This document shows positions 39,260 to 47,514 of a stretch of 64,000 nucleotides of DNA, one piece after another. Source of the stretch: Hyphomicrobiales bacterium (GTDB lineage: Bacteria; Pseudomonadota; Alphaproteobacteria; Rhizobiales; Rhizobiaceae); the NCBI GenBank assembly GCA_002709005.1, contig PAPH01000043.1, forward strand, positions 1 through 64,000. Reading direction: 5' to 3'. The translations under genes and the position numbers were made by a program. Within the stretch, counting starts at the first letter, position 1. Every line of letters starts with the position of its first letter. Under the pieces are notes generated by a model. The model was not told where the DNA came from, did no database searches, and saw only the letters and a list, made by a program, of their open reading frames with translations.

Positions 39260-40612
39260 CTATGTGCCGGCGGGTTTCTCCGTCGTCCGGCCGATCGCAT
39301 GCAGGGTAAGGCCATGGCGGGCGATCGTGGCGGGCTCGTAGACGTTCCTGCCGTCGAAGATTACCCGTTCCGTCAGCGTCTTGCGCAGGTGAGTAAAATC
39401 GGGCGAGAGGAACTCCTTCCACTCGGTCATCACCACGAGCGCATCGGCGCCGGTGAGCGCATCCTCCTGGGACCGGCACAGAACCAGTCCGTCCCGGTCA
39501 CCGTAGATGCGGCGGCATTCGTCCATCGCCTTGGGGTCATAGGCGCGAACCGTTGCCCCGGCGGCGAGAAGGGCGTCCAGCACCGCGCGCGCTGGCGCCT
39601 CGCGCATGTCGTCGGTATTGGGCTTGAAGGCCAGCCCCCACAGGGCGAATGTTCGGCCGGAAAGATCGGATCCGAACCGCGCCGCGATCTTGTCGAAGAT
39701 CACCCGCTTCTGCCGCTCGTTCCGGCCCTCCACCGCCTTCATGATCAGCGGCTCGTAATTTGCCTCGCGGGCCATGGAGATCAGCGCACGCACGTCCTTG
39801 GGAAAGCAGGAGCCGCCATAGCCCGCCCCCGGATAGATGAAATGATAGCCGATGCGCGGGTCAGAGCCGATGCCGAGCCGTACCTTCTCGATGTCGGCGC
39901 CCAGGGTTTCGGCGAGATTGGCCATCTCGTTCATGAAGCTGATCTTGGTGGCGAGCAGGCAATTGGCCGCATACTTGGTCATTTCCGCGCTGCGCACGTC
40001 CATCACGATGATCTTCTCGTGGTTGCGGTTGAACGGCGCGTAGAGTTCGCGCAGCATCTGCTCCGTCGTCGAGCCCGGATTCGTCACGCCGATGACGATG
40101 CGATCGGGCTTCTGGCAGTCGATGACGGCCGCGCCCTCCTTCAGGAATTCCGGATTGGATGCGACGTCGACCTTCAGATCCGTGCGGTCACGGGCGGCGA
40201 TTTCCCGTTCGATTTCCGCCCGCACCTTGTCCGCCGTCCCGACCGGCACGGTCGACTTGGTCACGACGATCTTGTCCGTCTCCATCGTCGCGCCGATGGT
40301 GGAGGCGACTTTCAGGACGTGGGAAAGATCAGCCGAACCGTCTTCCTCCGGCGGGGTGCCGACGGCGATGAAGATGATCTCGCCGAACTCCACGCCCTCG
40401 CGCGCGTCTGTGGAGAACATCAGTCGCCCGGCCGCGTGGTTGCGGATGATCAGCGGCTCGAGGCCAGGCTCGTATATCGGCACCACGCCGTTTCTCAGGC
40501 CCTCGACCTTCTTTTCATCGATATCGATGCACGTGACCTTGTGGCCCGCGTCGGCGGTTACCGCGGCCAGAACCAGTCCCACATAGCCCGTCCCGAATAT
40601 CGTTACTTGCAT
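39260..40612 (-). CDS. ugd: UDP-glucose 6-dehydrogenase
   Basis: This 450-residue protein oxidises UDP-Glc to UDP-GlcA. Motifs: [16 protein letters not shown] (NAD), [10 protein letters not shown], the catalytic Cys in [10 protein letters not shown], and [13 protein letters not shown]. The start at 40612 is the family N-terminus; the longer frame adds unlikely residues. UDP-GlcA is both a donor for acidic polysaccharide and the substrate of the UXS encoded 1.6 kb away. A 129-bp gap separates it from the MraY-like gene upstream. Confidence 0.97.
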   Translation of the reverse strand: MQVTIFGTGYVGLVLAAVTADAGHKVTCIDIDEKKVEGLRNGVVPIYEPGLEPLIIRNHAAGRLMFSTDAREGVEFGEIIFIAVGTPPEEDGSADLSHVLKVASTIGATMETDKIVVTKSTVPVGTADKVRAEIEREIAARDRTDLKVDVASNPEFLKEGAAVIDCQKPDRIVIGVTNPGSTTEQMLRELYAPFNRNHEKIIVMDVRSAEMTKYAANCLLATKISFMNEMANLAETLGADIEKVRLGIGSDPRIGYHFIYPGAGYGGSCFPKDVRALISMAREANYEPLIMKAVEGRNERQKRVIFDKIAARFGSDLSGRTFALWGLAFKPNTDDMREAPARAVLDALLAAGATVRAYDPKAMDECRRIYGDRDGLVLCRSQEDALTGADALVVMTEWKEFLSPDFTHLRKTLTERVIFDGRNVYEPATIARHGLTLHAIGRTTEKPAGT

Positions 40613-40741
40613 CTCGTCGCGATCCCCGCCTTTGTCTGCGACCGCTGTCCATCGCAGATTGTTCCCGTTCCGGTTGCCTCCTGCCGGCTGCCAAGTCAAG
40701 GACCGTCTGGGGGCTGTCCGTCTATTCGCGCGCCGTGGATT

Positions 40742-41773
40742 TCAGCTCACGCGCTTGAAACGCCAGGTAAGCCCCGCCGCCGCAATCCAGGCCGTGACCG
40801 TGAGGGCCCAAGCCAACGGGCCGGGCGCGGTCTGATGGGTGAGCGCCGCCAATCCGCCGAGCGTGGTGACAACGGCAGCTTCACCCGCGATGCGCCGCAC
40901 CCCGAACCCTGCCCGCCGGGCATGTTGATAGGCATGCTGCGCGTGCGCCCGGAAGATATTCTCCCCGGATTTCAGCCTGACCAGCGCCGTCAGCACACCG
41001 TCGACAAGATAGTAGCCGAAGGGCAAGAATGCGGCCGCGAGCGGAACGGTCCCGGAGGCCGAGAGCACAAGATAGCCTGCGGCGAGCCCAAGCGGCAGGC
41101 TGCCCGAATCGCCGAGAAACACGGCGGCTGGCGGCCTGTTGTGCCACGCGAACCCGATCGTCGCGCCCCAGAGCGAAGCCGCCAAAAGGGCTGCGACGAT
41201 GTTGCCGGAGGTGAGAAAAACCAAACCTAGAAAGAGAATTCCGGTGCCCGCGCCGGCCACGCTCATCAAGTCGAGACCGTCCATGAAATTGACGAGATTG
41301 ACGAAGCCCACGATCACCAGAACCGCCAGAATGGCGGCAAGCGGAAGGGGGAGAGCGCCGAGCCATCCGGTCCCGAGGTCGAGCCCGGTCGCCGCCAGTC
41401 CGGCAGCGATGAACTGCACCGGCAGCTTGATCGTCGGGCCGAAATCGAGAAGGTCGTCGGCGAGACCGAGCGCGAAGAGCAGGATCATCCCGGCCGCCGG
41501 TCCGAGCAGCGGGGCGGCATCGGCGCCGATCAGCGTGACGGTCACCAGCGTCACCACGAGCGCAGCCGGAACCAGGCCAAGTCCGCCGATCTGGCGCGCC
41601 GGATGGCCGTGAGCCGATCGTTCGGTGATCCGGGCGGTGAGAAGACCGGGCGCAAGGAGACGGCGCAACATCGCGATCATGCCGAGCGAGGCCCCGCAGG
41701 CGGCTATGGCCACGAGGATTGCGGTCACGATCGGGATGGAAAAATCCGCCGCCAAGCCCAGGCTCCAGGTCAC
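40742..41773 (-). CDS. Undecaprenyl-phosphate sugar-1-phosphate transferase (WecA/MraY superfamily)
   Basis: This 343-residue membrane protein starts at GTG 41773 and has about ten spans. The loops carry the superfamily motifs: LLFALGLADDLLDFGPTIKL (the DDxxD-like acidic motif), NLVNFMDGLDLMS and AVFLGDSGSLPLG. Such enzymes start glycan synthesis by placing a sugar-1-phosphate (for example GlcNAc-1-P) on undecaprenyl phosphate. It is a candidate initiator for the glycan of this region. The C-terminal HAQHAYQHARRAGFGVRRI resembles the H-x-H-x(n)-R motif of WecA. Confidence 0.9.
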   Translation of the reverse strand: MTWSLGLAADFSIPIVTAILVAIAACGASLGMIAMLRRLLAPGLLTARITERSAHGHPARQIGGLGLVPAALVVTLVTVTLIGADAAPLLGPAAGMILLFALGLADDLLDFGPTIKLPVQFIAAGLAATGLDLGTGWLGALPLPLAAILAVLVIVGFVNLVNFMDGLDLMSVAGAGTGILFLGLVFLTSGNIVAALLAASLWGATIGFAWHNRPPAAVFLGDSGSLPLGLAAGYLVLSASGTVPLAAAFLPFGYYLVDGVLTALVRLKSGENIFRAHAQHAYQHARRAGFGVRRIAGEAAVVTTLGGLAALTHQTAPGPLAWALTVTAWIAAAGLTWRFKRVS

Positions 41774-41841
41774 GCGTTTCGTCCCCCGGTTTTAGCGGCC
41801 GGAACGCAAAGCGCAATGCAGGCTGTGGATATCGCCCGGTG

Positions 41842-42828
41842 TCAGGCCAGGCCGAGGTGAATGAAGTCGTGAACGTGAACGAGCCCGACCGGCTTGCGTT
41901 CTGTATCGTCGTCCTCGACCACGAAGAGCGCGGTGATCTTCTGTTCGTTGAGATAGCGCAGCGCGTCCTCGGCGAGCATTGAGGCGCGGATGATCCGCGG
42001 CTGTGTGTTCATCACCTCACCGGCAAGCGCCGAGGCGAGTTCGTGCAGGTGGCGGCGCAGGTCACCGTCGGAGACGACCCCGATCAGCCGGCCGTCCGCG
42101 TCGACGATTCCGGCGATTCCGAAGCTTTTCGACGTCATGACCATCACCGCCTCCGACATCGGCATGTCGGCCGGTATCAGCGGCAGCCGCTCGCCGCGGT
42201 GCATGAACTGGCTCACCTTCATCAGCTTCAGCCCCAGGCTGCCGCCCGGGTGAAGCTTCTGGAAATCCTCGCGCGAAAACCCTCTCATCTGCATGACCGC
42301 CATGGCGAGCGCATCGCCCAGCGCCAGCATCATCGTCGTCGACGTCGTGGGGGCCATGCGAATGGGGCAGGCTTCCTGTGCGGGCGGCAGCTTGAGCGGA
42401 ATGGTGGCGGCGCGGATCAGCGTCGATTCACTGCCCGACGAAATTCCGATCACCGGGATGCCATTGACCCGCGCATGCTCGATCACCGGCATCAGTTCGG
42501 CGGTCTCGCCGGAGTTCGACAGAAGCATCAGCACGTCGCGCGGCGAGATCATGCCCATGTCGCCATGGGCCGCCTCGGCGGAATGAACGAAGGAAGCTGG
42601 GGTGCCAGTGGAGGCGAAGGTCGCAGCGATTTTCTTGGCCACATGGCCCGACTTGCCGAGCCCGGAAATCACCAGCCGACCCTCGGTCTTCAAGAGTGCC
42701 TCGACCGCGCTGGCGAAATGGCCGTCGAGCGATGCGGCGAGCGAGGTAAGCCCCTCGGCTTCCATCGCGATGACACTCCGACCATGGGTTAGGATCTCAT
42801 CCACACCGGGTTTGGATTTGTCGAGCAT
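41842..42828 (-). CDS. kdsD: D-arabinose 5-phosphate isomerase KdsD/KpsF
   Basis: This 328-residue protein has an N-terminal SIS domain (VISGLGKSGHVAKKIAATFASTG; FVHSAEAAHGDMGM; LLSNSGETAEL) followed by two CBS domains (from about residue 205). It isomerises ribulose 5-phosphate to arabinose 5-phosphate, the first step to CMP-Kdo, needed for LPS and for Kdo-linked capsules. The metal/substrate residues of this family (K59, E/H in SAEAAHGD) appear intact. Its place beside ugd, galE and the exporter genes agrees with a polysaccharide role. Confidence 0.95.
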   Translation of the reverse strand: MLDKSKPGVDEILTHGRSVIAMEAEGLTSLAASLDGHFASAVEALLKTEGRLVISGLGKSGHVAKKIAATFASTGTPASFVHSAEAAHGDMGMISPRDVLMLLSNSGETAELMPVIEHARVNGIPVIGISSGSESTLIRAATIPLKLPPAQEACPIRMAPTTSTTMMLALGDALAMAVMQMRGFSREDFQKLHPGGSLGLKLMKVSQFMHRGERLPLIPADMPMSEAVMVMTSKSFGIAGIVDADGRLIGVVSDGDLRRHLHELASALAGEVMNTQPRIIRASMLAEDALRYLNEQKITALFVVEDDDTERKPVGLVHVHDFIHLGLA

Positions 42829-42919
42829 CGCCTGGCACTCCCGAAGACAGTATCGACGCCTCCATAGTCGTCATCGATCGCCGTTGCAAAGAGTTTCCAG
42901 GTGTTGCCGGCCGCAAGCC

Positions 42920-43924
42920 TCAGTGCCGGTTGCTCGCCAGCCACTTGTGCCACCCCGCTTCAGAACCGTTGAAGACGTTGAGATCTATGCGCGTATCGTG
43001 GCTCGCGGCGAGCCCCGTTCCGGAATACTGCCAGAACACGAAATCGCGATTCGGATAGACCTTCGACGGGTGCGCCGCGACCGAGCGGAGCCAGAACGGA
43101 TAGTTCTTGAAAGCGCCCTTGAGGTTGTCGTCGTAGAAATCCGGCGCGGTATAGATGATGGGGCGCTGGCCGTAATGGGCCTCGAGCCTGTCCATGAAGA
43201 CCTGCATCTTCTCGCGCACGGTCGCCGGATCAGGACGCTTCTTGCAGCGCGAGGTATGATTCCATTCGACATCGATGACCGGGGGCAGGGCGCCCTTTTC
43301 CTTGGGCACGTTGCGGATGAACCAGTCGGCCTGCGAGCTTGCGGTCCGGCACCAGTAGAAGAAGTGGTAGGCCCCGCGCGGCACACCGGCCTCGCGCGCG
43401 GCATTCCAGTTCTTGCGGAAGTTCGGGTCGGTATGGTCGCCGCCGTCCGTCGCCTTGATGAAGGCGAAATTGCCGCCGTCACGGCGCAGCTTGTTCCAGT
43501 CGATATCGCCCTGCCAGCGCGAAACGTCGACGCCGTGCACCTCGAATGGTCGCGGCGAAAGGCGGCCGAAATTGATCGGCTTGGCGTCGGTGAAACTGGC
43601 CTTGTAGACCTTCGGCTTCTTGAAATCTCCCGTCGCGGGATGCGAGGGGGTCTCGGCCCGCACGACCGCGAGTTCGACGGGTGATTGCGCCCGTTCGGCA
43701 GCGAAGCCGAGTTCCGACGTGGCCTCGATGGAGGAAAGCGGCGAGGGGGCCTGCGCCTCATCCAGTCCGGTCGGAGGAACCAGCGGACGAATGGAGGCGG
43801 TGGAAGCGGGGTCGACGCTGGTGGACTTGGCGATGTCCAGCCCGTCGATGCCCGAGGATGTGCAGCCCGCAAGCAGGCCGATAAGGACCGCGAGCGCGGT
43901 GCCTTTGGAAACTGAGATCCGCAT
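42920..43924 (-). CDS. GH25 family lysozyme-like lipoprotein
   Basis: This 334-residue protein has a lipoprotein signal with lipobox LLAGC (Cys at about 21). A Pro/Ser/Ala-rich linker follows to about residue 120. The GH25 domain then has HGVDVSRWQGDIDWNKL, the catalytic pair in PPVIDVEW (D and E), and the typical FVFWQYSGTG near the end. GH25 muramidases cut peptidoglycan between MurNAc and GlcNAc. Membrane anchoring suggests peptidoglycan remodelling, perhaps for envelope-spanning polysaccharide export. It is divergent from the ECF sigma gene. Confidence 0.92.
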   Translation of the reverse strand: MRISVSKGTALAVLIGLLAGCTSSGIDGLDIAKSTSVDPASTASIRPLVPPTGLDEAQAPSPLSSIEATSELGFAAERAQSPVELAVVRAETPSHPATGDFKKPKVYKASFTDAKPINFGRLSPRPFEVHGVDVSRWQGDIDWNKLRRDGGNFAFIKATDGGDHTDPNFRKNWNAAREAGVPRGAYHFFYWCRTASSQADWFIRNVPKEKGALPPVIDVEWNHTSRCKKRPDPATVREKMQVFMDRLEAHYGQRPIIYTAPDFYDDNLKGAFKNYPFWLRSVAAHPSKVYPNRDFVFWQYSGTGLAASHDTRIDLNVFNGSEAGWHKWLASNRH

Positions 43925-44313
43925 GATGACCCGTACTCTTTACGTGTGTGGGTGCCGGTTCGTTCAAAGCCGCGAGACTAGAGATCAAATGCCAAGAAAC
44001 ATTGAATCCCGTTCAGTTCCGGGACGTATCCGTGCAATTTTCTCAAGCGTTGTCCCGTTCCGGATCACTATCGCCAACATGCTGCAATGATTGAGCGAAT
44101 TCTTCCAGCAGCGGCGCTTCGCGGCTGTGCGAGCCGGTTGCGTCCCGGTAACACTGATTAACTGGTAAAGGAGGGGTTAACGCCCGTCCTGCCGGTTGCC
44201 GGGCTGAATTCGGCGCTTTTCGGTGGGTTGGCTTGCTGGCGGATTTTGCGCCCCTACATCATCCATGTATGATGTGACGCGGTCGCCGGCCCAGGGAGGG
44301 GAATTCCACACAC
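43925..44313. other. Divergent intergenic region, GH25 gene / ECF sigma gene
   Basis: No gene is supported in 389 bp. A perfect 7-bp inverted repeat ACATCAT/ATGATGT with a 6-base centre lies at 44256-44275, 38 bp before the sigma-factor ATG, and could be an operator. I found no copy of the TGAAAC-N17-CGT element here on the sigma-gene side. Confidence 0.6.
44256..44275. promoter_or_regulatory. Inverted repeat upstream of the ECF sigma gene
   Basis: ACATCAT-CCATGT-ATGATGT, a perfect 7-bp dyad 38 bp before the ATG at 44314. Its position suits an operator or mRNA leader hairpin. No known regulator can be named. Confidence 0.45.
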
Positions 44314-44865
44314 ATGTCGACACTCGCCAGCGATGACGAAATCGGCCATTTGATCTCGCGTGTCGCGCTAGGCGACCGAAATGCGTTTTCCTCTCTTTAT
44401 CGCGACACCAGCCCGAAACTTTTCGGCGTGTGCCTGCGTATTCTCAGACAACAGGCCCAGGCCGAGGACGCTCTCCAGGATATCTATGTGAAGATCTGGC
44501 GGCGTGCCGCGAGCTTCGCTGCCGGAAAATCCGCGCCGATGGCGTGGCTCGTGACGATTGCGCGCAACCATTGCATCGACATGATCCGCGCCCGTCGTCC
44601 CGACCCGGTGGATATCGATGACGCCCCCGCCCTGGCCGACGAGACACCCGACCCCGAAGCCGTGGCGATAGGCGCCAGCGAGGGCAGACGGATCGACCAT
44701 TGTCTCGAGGAACTTGACGCCGACCGGGCCAAGGCCGTGGTCGGTGCCTATGTGGAAGGTTACAGCTATCAGGAGCTGGCCGAGGAGTACGGTGTACCGC
44801 TTAATACCATGCGGACCTGGCTCAGGCGCAGCCTGATCAAGTTGAAGGAGTGCCTGCAGCCATGA
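44314..44865 (+). CDS. ECF-type RNA polymerase sigma factor (SigK-like)
   Basis: This 183-residue protein has sigma region 2 (residues 19-85: DRNAFSSLYRDTSPKLFGVCLRILR...AEDALQDIYVKIW...MAWLVTIARNHCIDMIRAR) and region 4 (about 125-180: AVVGAYVEGYSYQELAEEYGVPLNTMRTWLRRSLIKLKECL). No region 1 or 3 is present, as expected for ECF factors. Its stop overlaps the ATG of an RskA-type anti-sigma factor (ATGA). The FAS1 gene downstream mirrors the mycobacterial SigK-RskA regulon (mpt70/mpt83), so SigK-like control of surface FAS1 proteins is a sound analogy. Confidence 0.94.
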   Translation: MSTLASDDEIGHLISRVALGDRNAFSSLYRDTSPKLFGVCLRILRQQAQAEDALQDIYVKIWRRAASFAAGKSAPMAWLVTIARNHCIDMIRARRPDPVDIDDAPALADETPDPEAVAIGASEGRRIDHCLEELDADRAKAVVGAYVEGYSYQELAEEYGVPLNTMRTWLRRSLIKLKECLQP

Positions 44866-45581
44866 GCAGCGACGCCACACAGATGGGACCGGACAACGAA
44901 CGCGATGTCGCGCTCGCCGGCGAATATGTGCTCGGTGTTCTGCCGATGGGCGAACGGCGCACGGCCGAACGCAGGATCGCGGAAGACGAAGCCTTCGCCG
45001 TGCTGGTTCGGAACTGGCAGACCGATCTCGCCGCTCTCGACGAACATTTCGAGCCGCAGCAGGTTCCGCCTGCCGTCGCCGCAAGGGTCGAGCGTCGCCT
45101 TTTCGGCGATGAGGGCGCAAGGGGCGCCGGCCTCTGGGGCTCGCTCGCTTTCTGGCGCGGTCTGGCTTTTGCCTCGGTGCTGATCGCCGCCGGGCTGGCG
45201 CTGGTCGTGTCCGGCGCCGTTCCCCTGCCTGTCGGCGGGGAACAGCCCGCGATGCTTGTCGCGGACCTCACCGGCGAGAACGCACCGATCGGCCTGGTGG
45301 CCCATTTCAATCGCGATGCGGGGACGATCAACGTCCTCCCGGCCGCCCTTCAGGATGATGGCGGACACTCGCTCGAACTCTGGGCGGTGCCCGGCGATGG
45401 CGTGCCGCGCTCGCTCGGTCTCGTGCCGCACGATGGCGGCGTGATAGCGATCGACAGGAAACATGTCGAGGAACTGGGGGAGGGCGTAACGCTCGCCGTC
45501 AGCCTCGAACCCGCCGGGGGTTCTCCCACCGGCGCGCCGACGGGACCCGTTCTGGTGGCGGGAGCGCTCTCCGGCGGCTAG
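44862..45581 (+). CDS. RskA-family anti-sigma factor
   Basis: This 239-residue protein has an N-terminal anti-sigma region (VALAGEYVLGVLPMGERRTAERRIAEDEAFAVLVRNWQTDLAAL), one membrane span at about 99-119, and a periplasmic RskA C-terminal domain (FNRDAGTINVLPAALQDDGGHSLELWAVPGDGVPRSLGLVP...GGSPTGAPTGPVL). There is no HxxxCxxC zinc motif, as in RskA. It should hold the co-transcribed sigma factor at the membrane until an envelope signal releases it, in mycobacterial RskA by intramembrane proteolysis. The start at 44862 overlaps the sigma stop. Confidence 0.92.
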   Translation: MSSDATQMGPDNERDVALAGEYVLGVLPMGERRTAERRIAEDEAFAVLVRNWQTDLAALDEHFEPQQVPPAVAARVERRLFGDEGARGAGLWGSLAFWRGLAFASVLIAAGLALVVSGAVPLPVGGEQPAMLVADLTGENAPIGLVAHFNRDAGTINVLPAALQDDGGHSLELWAVPGDGVPRSLGLVPHDGGVIAIDRKHVEELGEGVTLAVSLEPAGGSPTGAPTGPVLVAGALSGG

Positions 45582-45864
45582 CGTTTTCGTCCGCTATTGT
45601 CCCGGTGCAATTATTCCGGGCATCTCGCGCGATCTGCGGGAAACACGTATTGCAACTTCGATATAATTGGATATCACGATTTTTTACGGCTGCATGTAAT
45701 CCGGTGGTGATCGTGCTCCGTATAGGTCTGAAAAACAGGGATAACCGTTCGGATCCTCTTTCTTCCGGATTTCCGGAATGATCGGGAGAAACGACCAGAT
45801 TTAAAGCCGGCTTGGCCGGCACGGCCTTTCGCCGACCCAGGGATCTCCGAGAATCCCGGAAGTC

Positions 45865-45946
45865 GATGCCAGCGGGCAAATTCGCCGCACCGCCTGCTGG
45901 TATCCGGCACAACCCCCGCGCCTACGCGCGGGGGTTGTTGCTTTTC
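45865..45946 (+). ncRNA. Candidate structured RNA / sRNA terminator element, copy 1
   Basis: A first hairpin pairs CCAGCGGGC (45869-45877) with GCCTGCTGG (45892-45900) across the loop AAATTCGCCGCACC. A second hairpin pairs 13 bp (45909-45921 with 45926-45938) and is followed by GCTTTTC, a Rho-independent terminator shape. A homologous copy lies at 46730-46810, with base changes that keep the pairing. No gene ends nearby (anti-sigma stop 284 bp upstream), so a free small RNA is possible. Confidence 0.55.
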
Positions 45947-46060
45947 GGGGGCAGGTTCCCTGACATGCGCTCGGGTCCGCCCTGTCAGTCAACAATTTCC
46001 CGTTTCTCTCTGCCGCACGCCATCGCCTCCCAAGCGGTATGAGAGGCAGCCCGATTTCCT

Positions 46061-46089
46061 TGAAACTTTTCACAGGTCGGCTTCGTCTT
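46061..46089 (+). promoter_or_regulatory. ECF-type promoter candidate for the FAS1 gene
   Basis: TGAAAC (46061-46066), 17 bases, then CGTCTT (46084-46089), 79 bp before the FAS1 ATG. The -35 AAC and -10 CGT cores are typical of ECF promoters. The same TTGAAACTTT and spacing occur upstream of the secreted peptide gene at 49099-49071 on the minus strand. Confidence 0.55.
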
Positions 46090-46168
46090 CCCTGATGTAA
46101 TCGCCGGTGTTCGGCCGGCGATGCATGGACAAGGGGGCTTACGAAGCCCCGCCCGAGGAGGTTGAACA

Positions 46169-46723
46169 ATGAAAGCTATTCTTCGCACACTCGCTGCCGC
46201 CGCGATCATGACGACGGGCCTGACCGTCGCCCATGCAGAAAACCCGATGGTCGGCGGTGCGGCCATGTATCCCGACAAGACGATCGTCGAGAACGCGGTG
46301 AACTCGAAGGATCACACCACCCTGGTCGCCGCCGTGAAGGCGGCCGGTCTGGTGGACACGCTCAGTGGCGAGGGACCCTTTACCGTTTTCGCGCCGACCA
46401 ATGCCGCGTTCGATGCCCTGCCCGAGGGAACCGTCGAAACCCTGCTGAAGCCGGAGAACAAGGATCAGCTCAGCAAGATCCTGACATGTCATGTCGTTGC
46501 GGCGGACGCGCATGCCGCGGCTATCATGAAGATGGTCGATGACGATGGCGGCACTCACCCGGTTACCACCGTGGGCGGCTGCAAGCTCAACGTCACTTAC
46601 GAGGGCGACAAGGTGATGATCGAGGACGAGAATGGCAACGTGGCCAATGTCACTATTGCCGATGTCGACCAGTCGAACGGCGTTATCCACGTCATCGACA
46701 AGGTTCTCCTGCCGAAGATGTAG
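46169..46723 (+). CDS. Secreted fasciclin (FAS1) domain protein
   Basis: This 184-residue protein has a Sec signal peptide cleaved near AHA-EN (residues 1-23) and a single FAS1 domain: TIVENAVNSKDHTTLVAAVKAAGLVDTLSGEGPFTVFAPTNAAFDALPEGTVETLLKPENKDQLSKIL (H1 box) and IADVDQSNGVIHVIDKVLLP (H2 box). FAS1 domains mediate adhesion or matrix contact. Two Cys (in LTCHV and GGCKL) may form a disulfide. It follows the ECF sigma/anti-sigma pair, as MPT70/MPT83 depend on SigK in mycobacteria. The start ATG 46169 has GAGGAGG seven bases upstream. Confidence 0.95.
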   Translation: MKAILRTLAAAAIMTTGLTVAHAENPMVGGAAMYPDKTIVENAVNSKDHTTLVAAVKAAGLVDTLSGEGPFTVFAPTNAAFDALPEGTVETLLKPENKDQLSKILTCHVVAADAHAAAIMKMVDDDGGTHPVTTVGGCKLNVTYEGDKVMIEDENGNVANVTIADVDQSNGVIHVIDKVLLPKM

Positions 46724-46729
46724 AAAGCC

Positions 46730-46810
46730 GCTGCCGGCGGGAGCTTCGCCGCACCACCCGCCGTTATCCGGCGCAGCCTCCGTGCGCAAGCGCGGGGGCT
46801 GTCGCTTTTC
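46730..46810 (+). ncRNA. Candidate structured RNA / terminator element, copy 2
   Basis: It begins seven bases after the FAS1 stop. The first hairpin pairs CGGCGGG (46735-46741) with CCCGCCG (46757-46763) around AGCTTCGCCGCACCA. The second hairpin (46772-46802) ends in GCTTTTC. Compared with copy 1 the length is nearly the same. The loop TTCGCCGCACC is identical, an A-T pair has become G-C, and a G-T pair has become G-C. It probably terminates the FAS1 mRNA and may yield a stable 3' fragment. Confidence 0.55.
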
Positions 46811-46845
46811 TACGGTCGCTCACATCCAGTTGACCCGGCTTGTTT

Positions 46846-46874
46846 TGAAAGTTTCCACAGCCTCCGCTACATCC
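46846..46874 (+). promoter_or_regulatory. Weak ECF-type promoter candidate for msrB
   Basis: TTGAAAGTTTCCACAG (46845-46860) matches the 16 bases at the FAS1 promoter with two mismatches, 48 bp before the msrB ATG. The -10 side lacks a clear CGT, so function is uncertain. Confidence 0.35.
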
Positions 46875-46893
46875 ATGGCAAAGGAGAACCACG

Positions 46894-47439
46894 ATGACCG
46901 CATCACGTCACCCGTCCCGATTGAACCGTAGATCCCTGCTTCTCGCCGGCGTCGCCGGTGCAGCTGCGGTCGGTATCTCGGCCGTCTTCAAACCGTTTGC
47001 CCGCAATGCGGCGGCCAATGAAGGTGATTTCGAATTCACGCTCAGCAAGGCCGAATGGAAGAAGAGGCTCTCTGACGAGCAATTCGCGGTGCTGCGCGAG
47101 GAAGCCACCGAGCGCGCTTTCACCAGTCCCCTCAACAAGAATTATGCCGAGGGGCTCTATAATTGCGCGGGCTGCGACCTGCCGGTCTATTCGTCGGAGA
47201 CGAAGTACGATTCAGGCACGGGATGGCCGAGCTTCTGGGATTCTCTCCCCGATGCGATCGGCACCAAGGCGGACAATTCCCTCTTCATGCGCCGCACCGA
47301 GGTGCATTGCCGTCGCTGCGGCGGACATTTCGGCCACATCTTCGACGATGGGCCGGAACCGACCGGCAAGCGGCACTGCCTCAACGGGGTGGCGCTGACA
47401 TTTGTCCCCGCTTCCGGCGGTGCGGCCACAGCGGGCTGA
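46894..47439 (+). CDS. msrB: Tat-exported peptide-methionine (R)-S-oxide reductase
   Basis: This 181-residue protein has a twin-arginine signal (NRRSLLLAGVAGAAAVGISAVF, RR at 12-13) ahead of a full MsrB domain. It has the zinc-binding pairs CAGC (91-94) and CRRC (139-142), the substrate site KYDSGTGWPSFW, HFGHIFDDGP, and the catalytic Cys162 in RHCLNG. It reduces methionine-R-sulfoxide in proteins, here in the periplasm. It sits after the FAS1 gene and ends at a strong terminator. Periplasmic repair of oxidised surface proteins fits an ECF envelope-stress regulon. Confidence 0.96.
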   Translation: MTASRHPSRLNRRSLLLAGVAGAAAVGISAVFKPFARNAAANEGDFEFTLSKAEWKKRLSDEQFAVLREEATERAFTSPLNKNYAEGLYNCAGCDLPVYSSETKYDSGTGWPSFWDSLPDAIGTKADNSLFMRRTEVHCRRCGGHFGHIFDDGPEPTGKRHCLNGVALTFVPASGGAATAG

Positions 47440-47464
47440 GCGCCGACACCGAACAACGGGAAAA

Positions 47465-47488
47465 GGCCGCCTACGGGCGGCCTTTTTT
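47465..47488. terminator. Rho-independent terminator between msrB and the convergent gene
   Basis: GGCCGCC-TACG-GGCGGCC with AAAA before and TTTTTT after (47483-47488). The flanking A and T runs let it work in both directions, ending msrB and the convergent transglutaminase-like gene. Confidence 0.93.
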
Positions 47489-47514
47489 ATCATGCGCCAG
47501 GGAAGCGCTCGGAC

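Larger units (their letters stand above)
45582..46168. other. 587-bp intergenic region holding a structured element and the FAS1 promoter
   Basis: No protein gene is supported. The first half is AT-richer and includes TATAAT at 45662-45667 and small hairpins (TTCCGGA-TT-TCCGGAA; GCCGGC-TTG-GCCGGC) that could end the sigma/anti-sigma transcript. The two-hairpin element lies at 45865-45946, and a promoter-like TGAAAC-N17-CGTCTT at 46061-46089. A GC-rich stem (GGGGCTTACGAAGCCCC) and a strong site GAGGAGG precede the FAS1 ATG. Confidence 0.7.

Noticed and set aside
39299-41230. Long plus-strand open frame (about 640 codons) opposite ugd and the MraY-like gene
   Set aside because: It is antisense to two well-supported genes, crosses their intergenic gap, and has Arg/His/Gly-rich composition without motifs, as expected of GC-rich shadow frames.
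45639-45667. GGAAAC with TATAAT at 45662 as a hybrid EcfG/sigma-70 promoter for copy 1 of the RNA element
   Set aside because: The -35 and -10 parts belong to different promoter types, and neither matches a full consensus at proper spacing.
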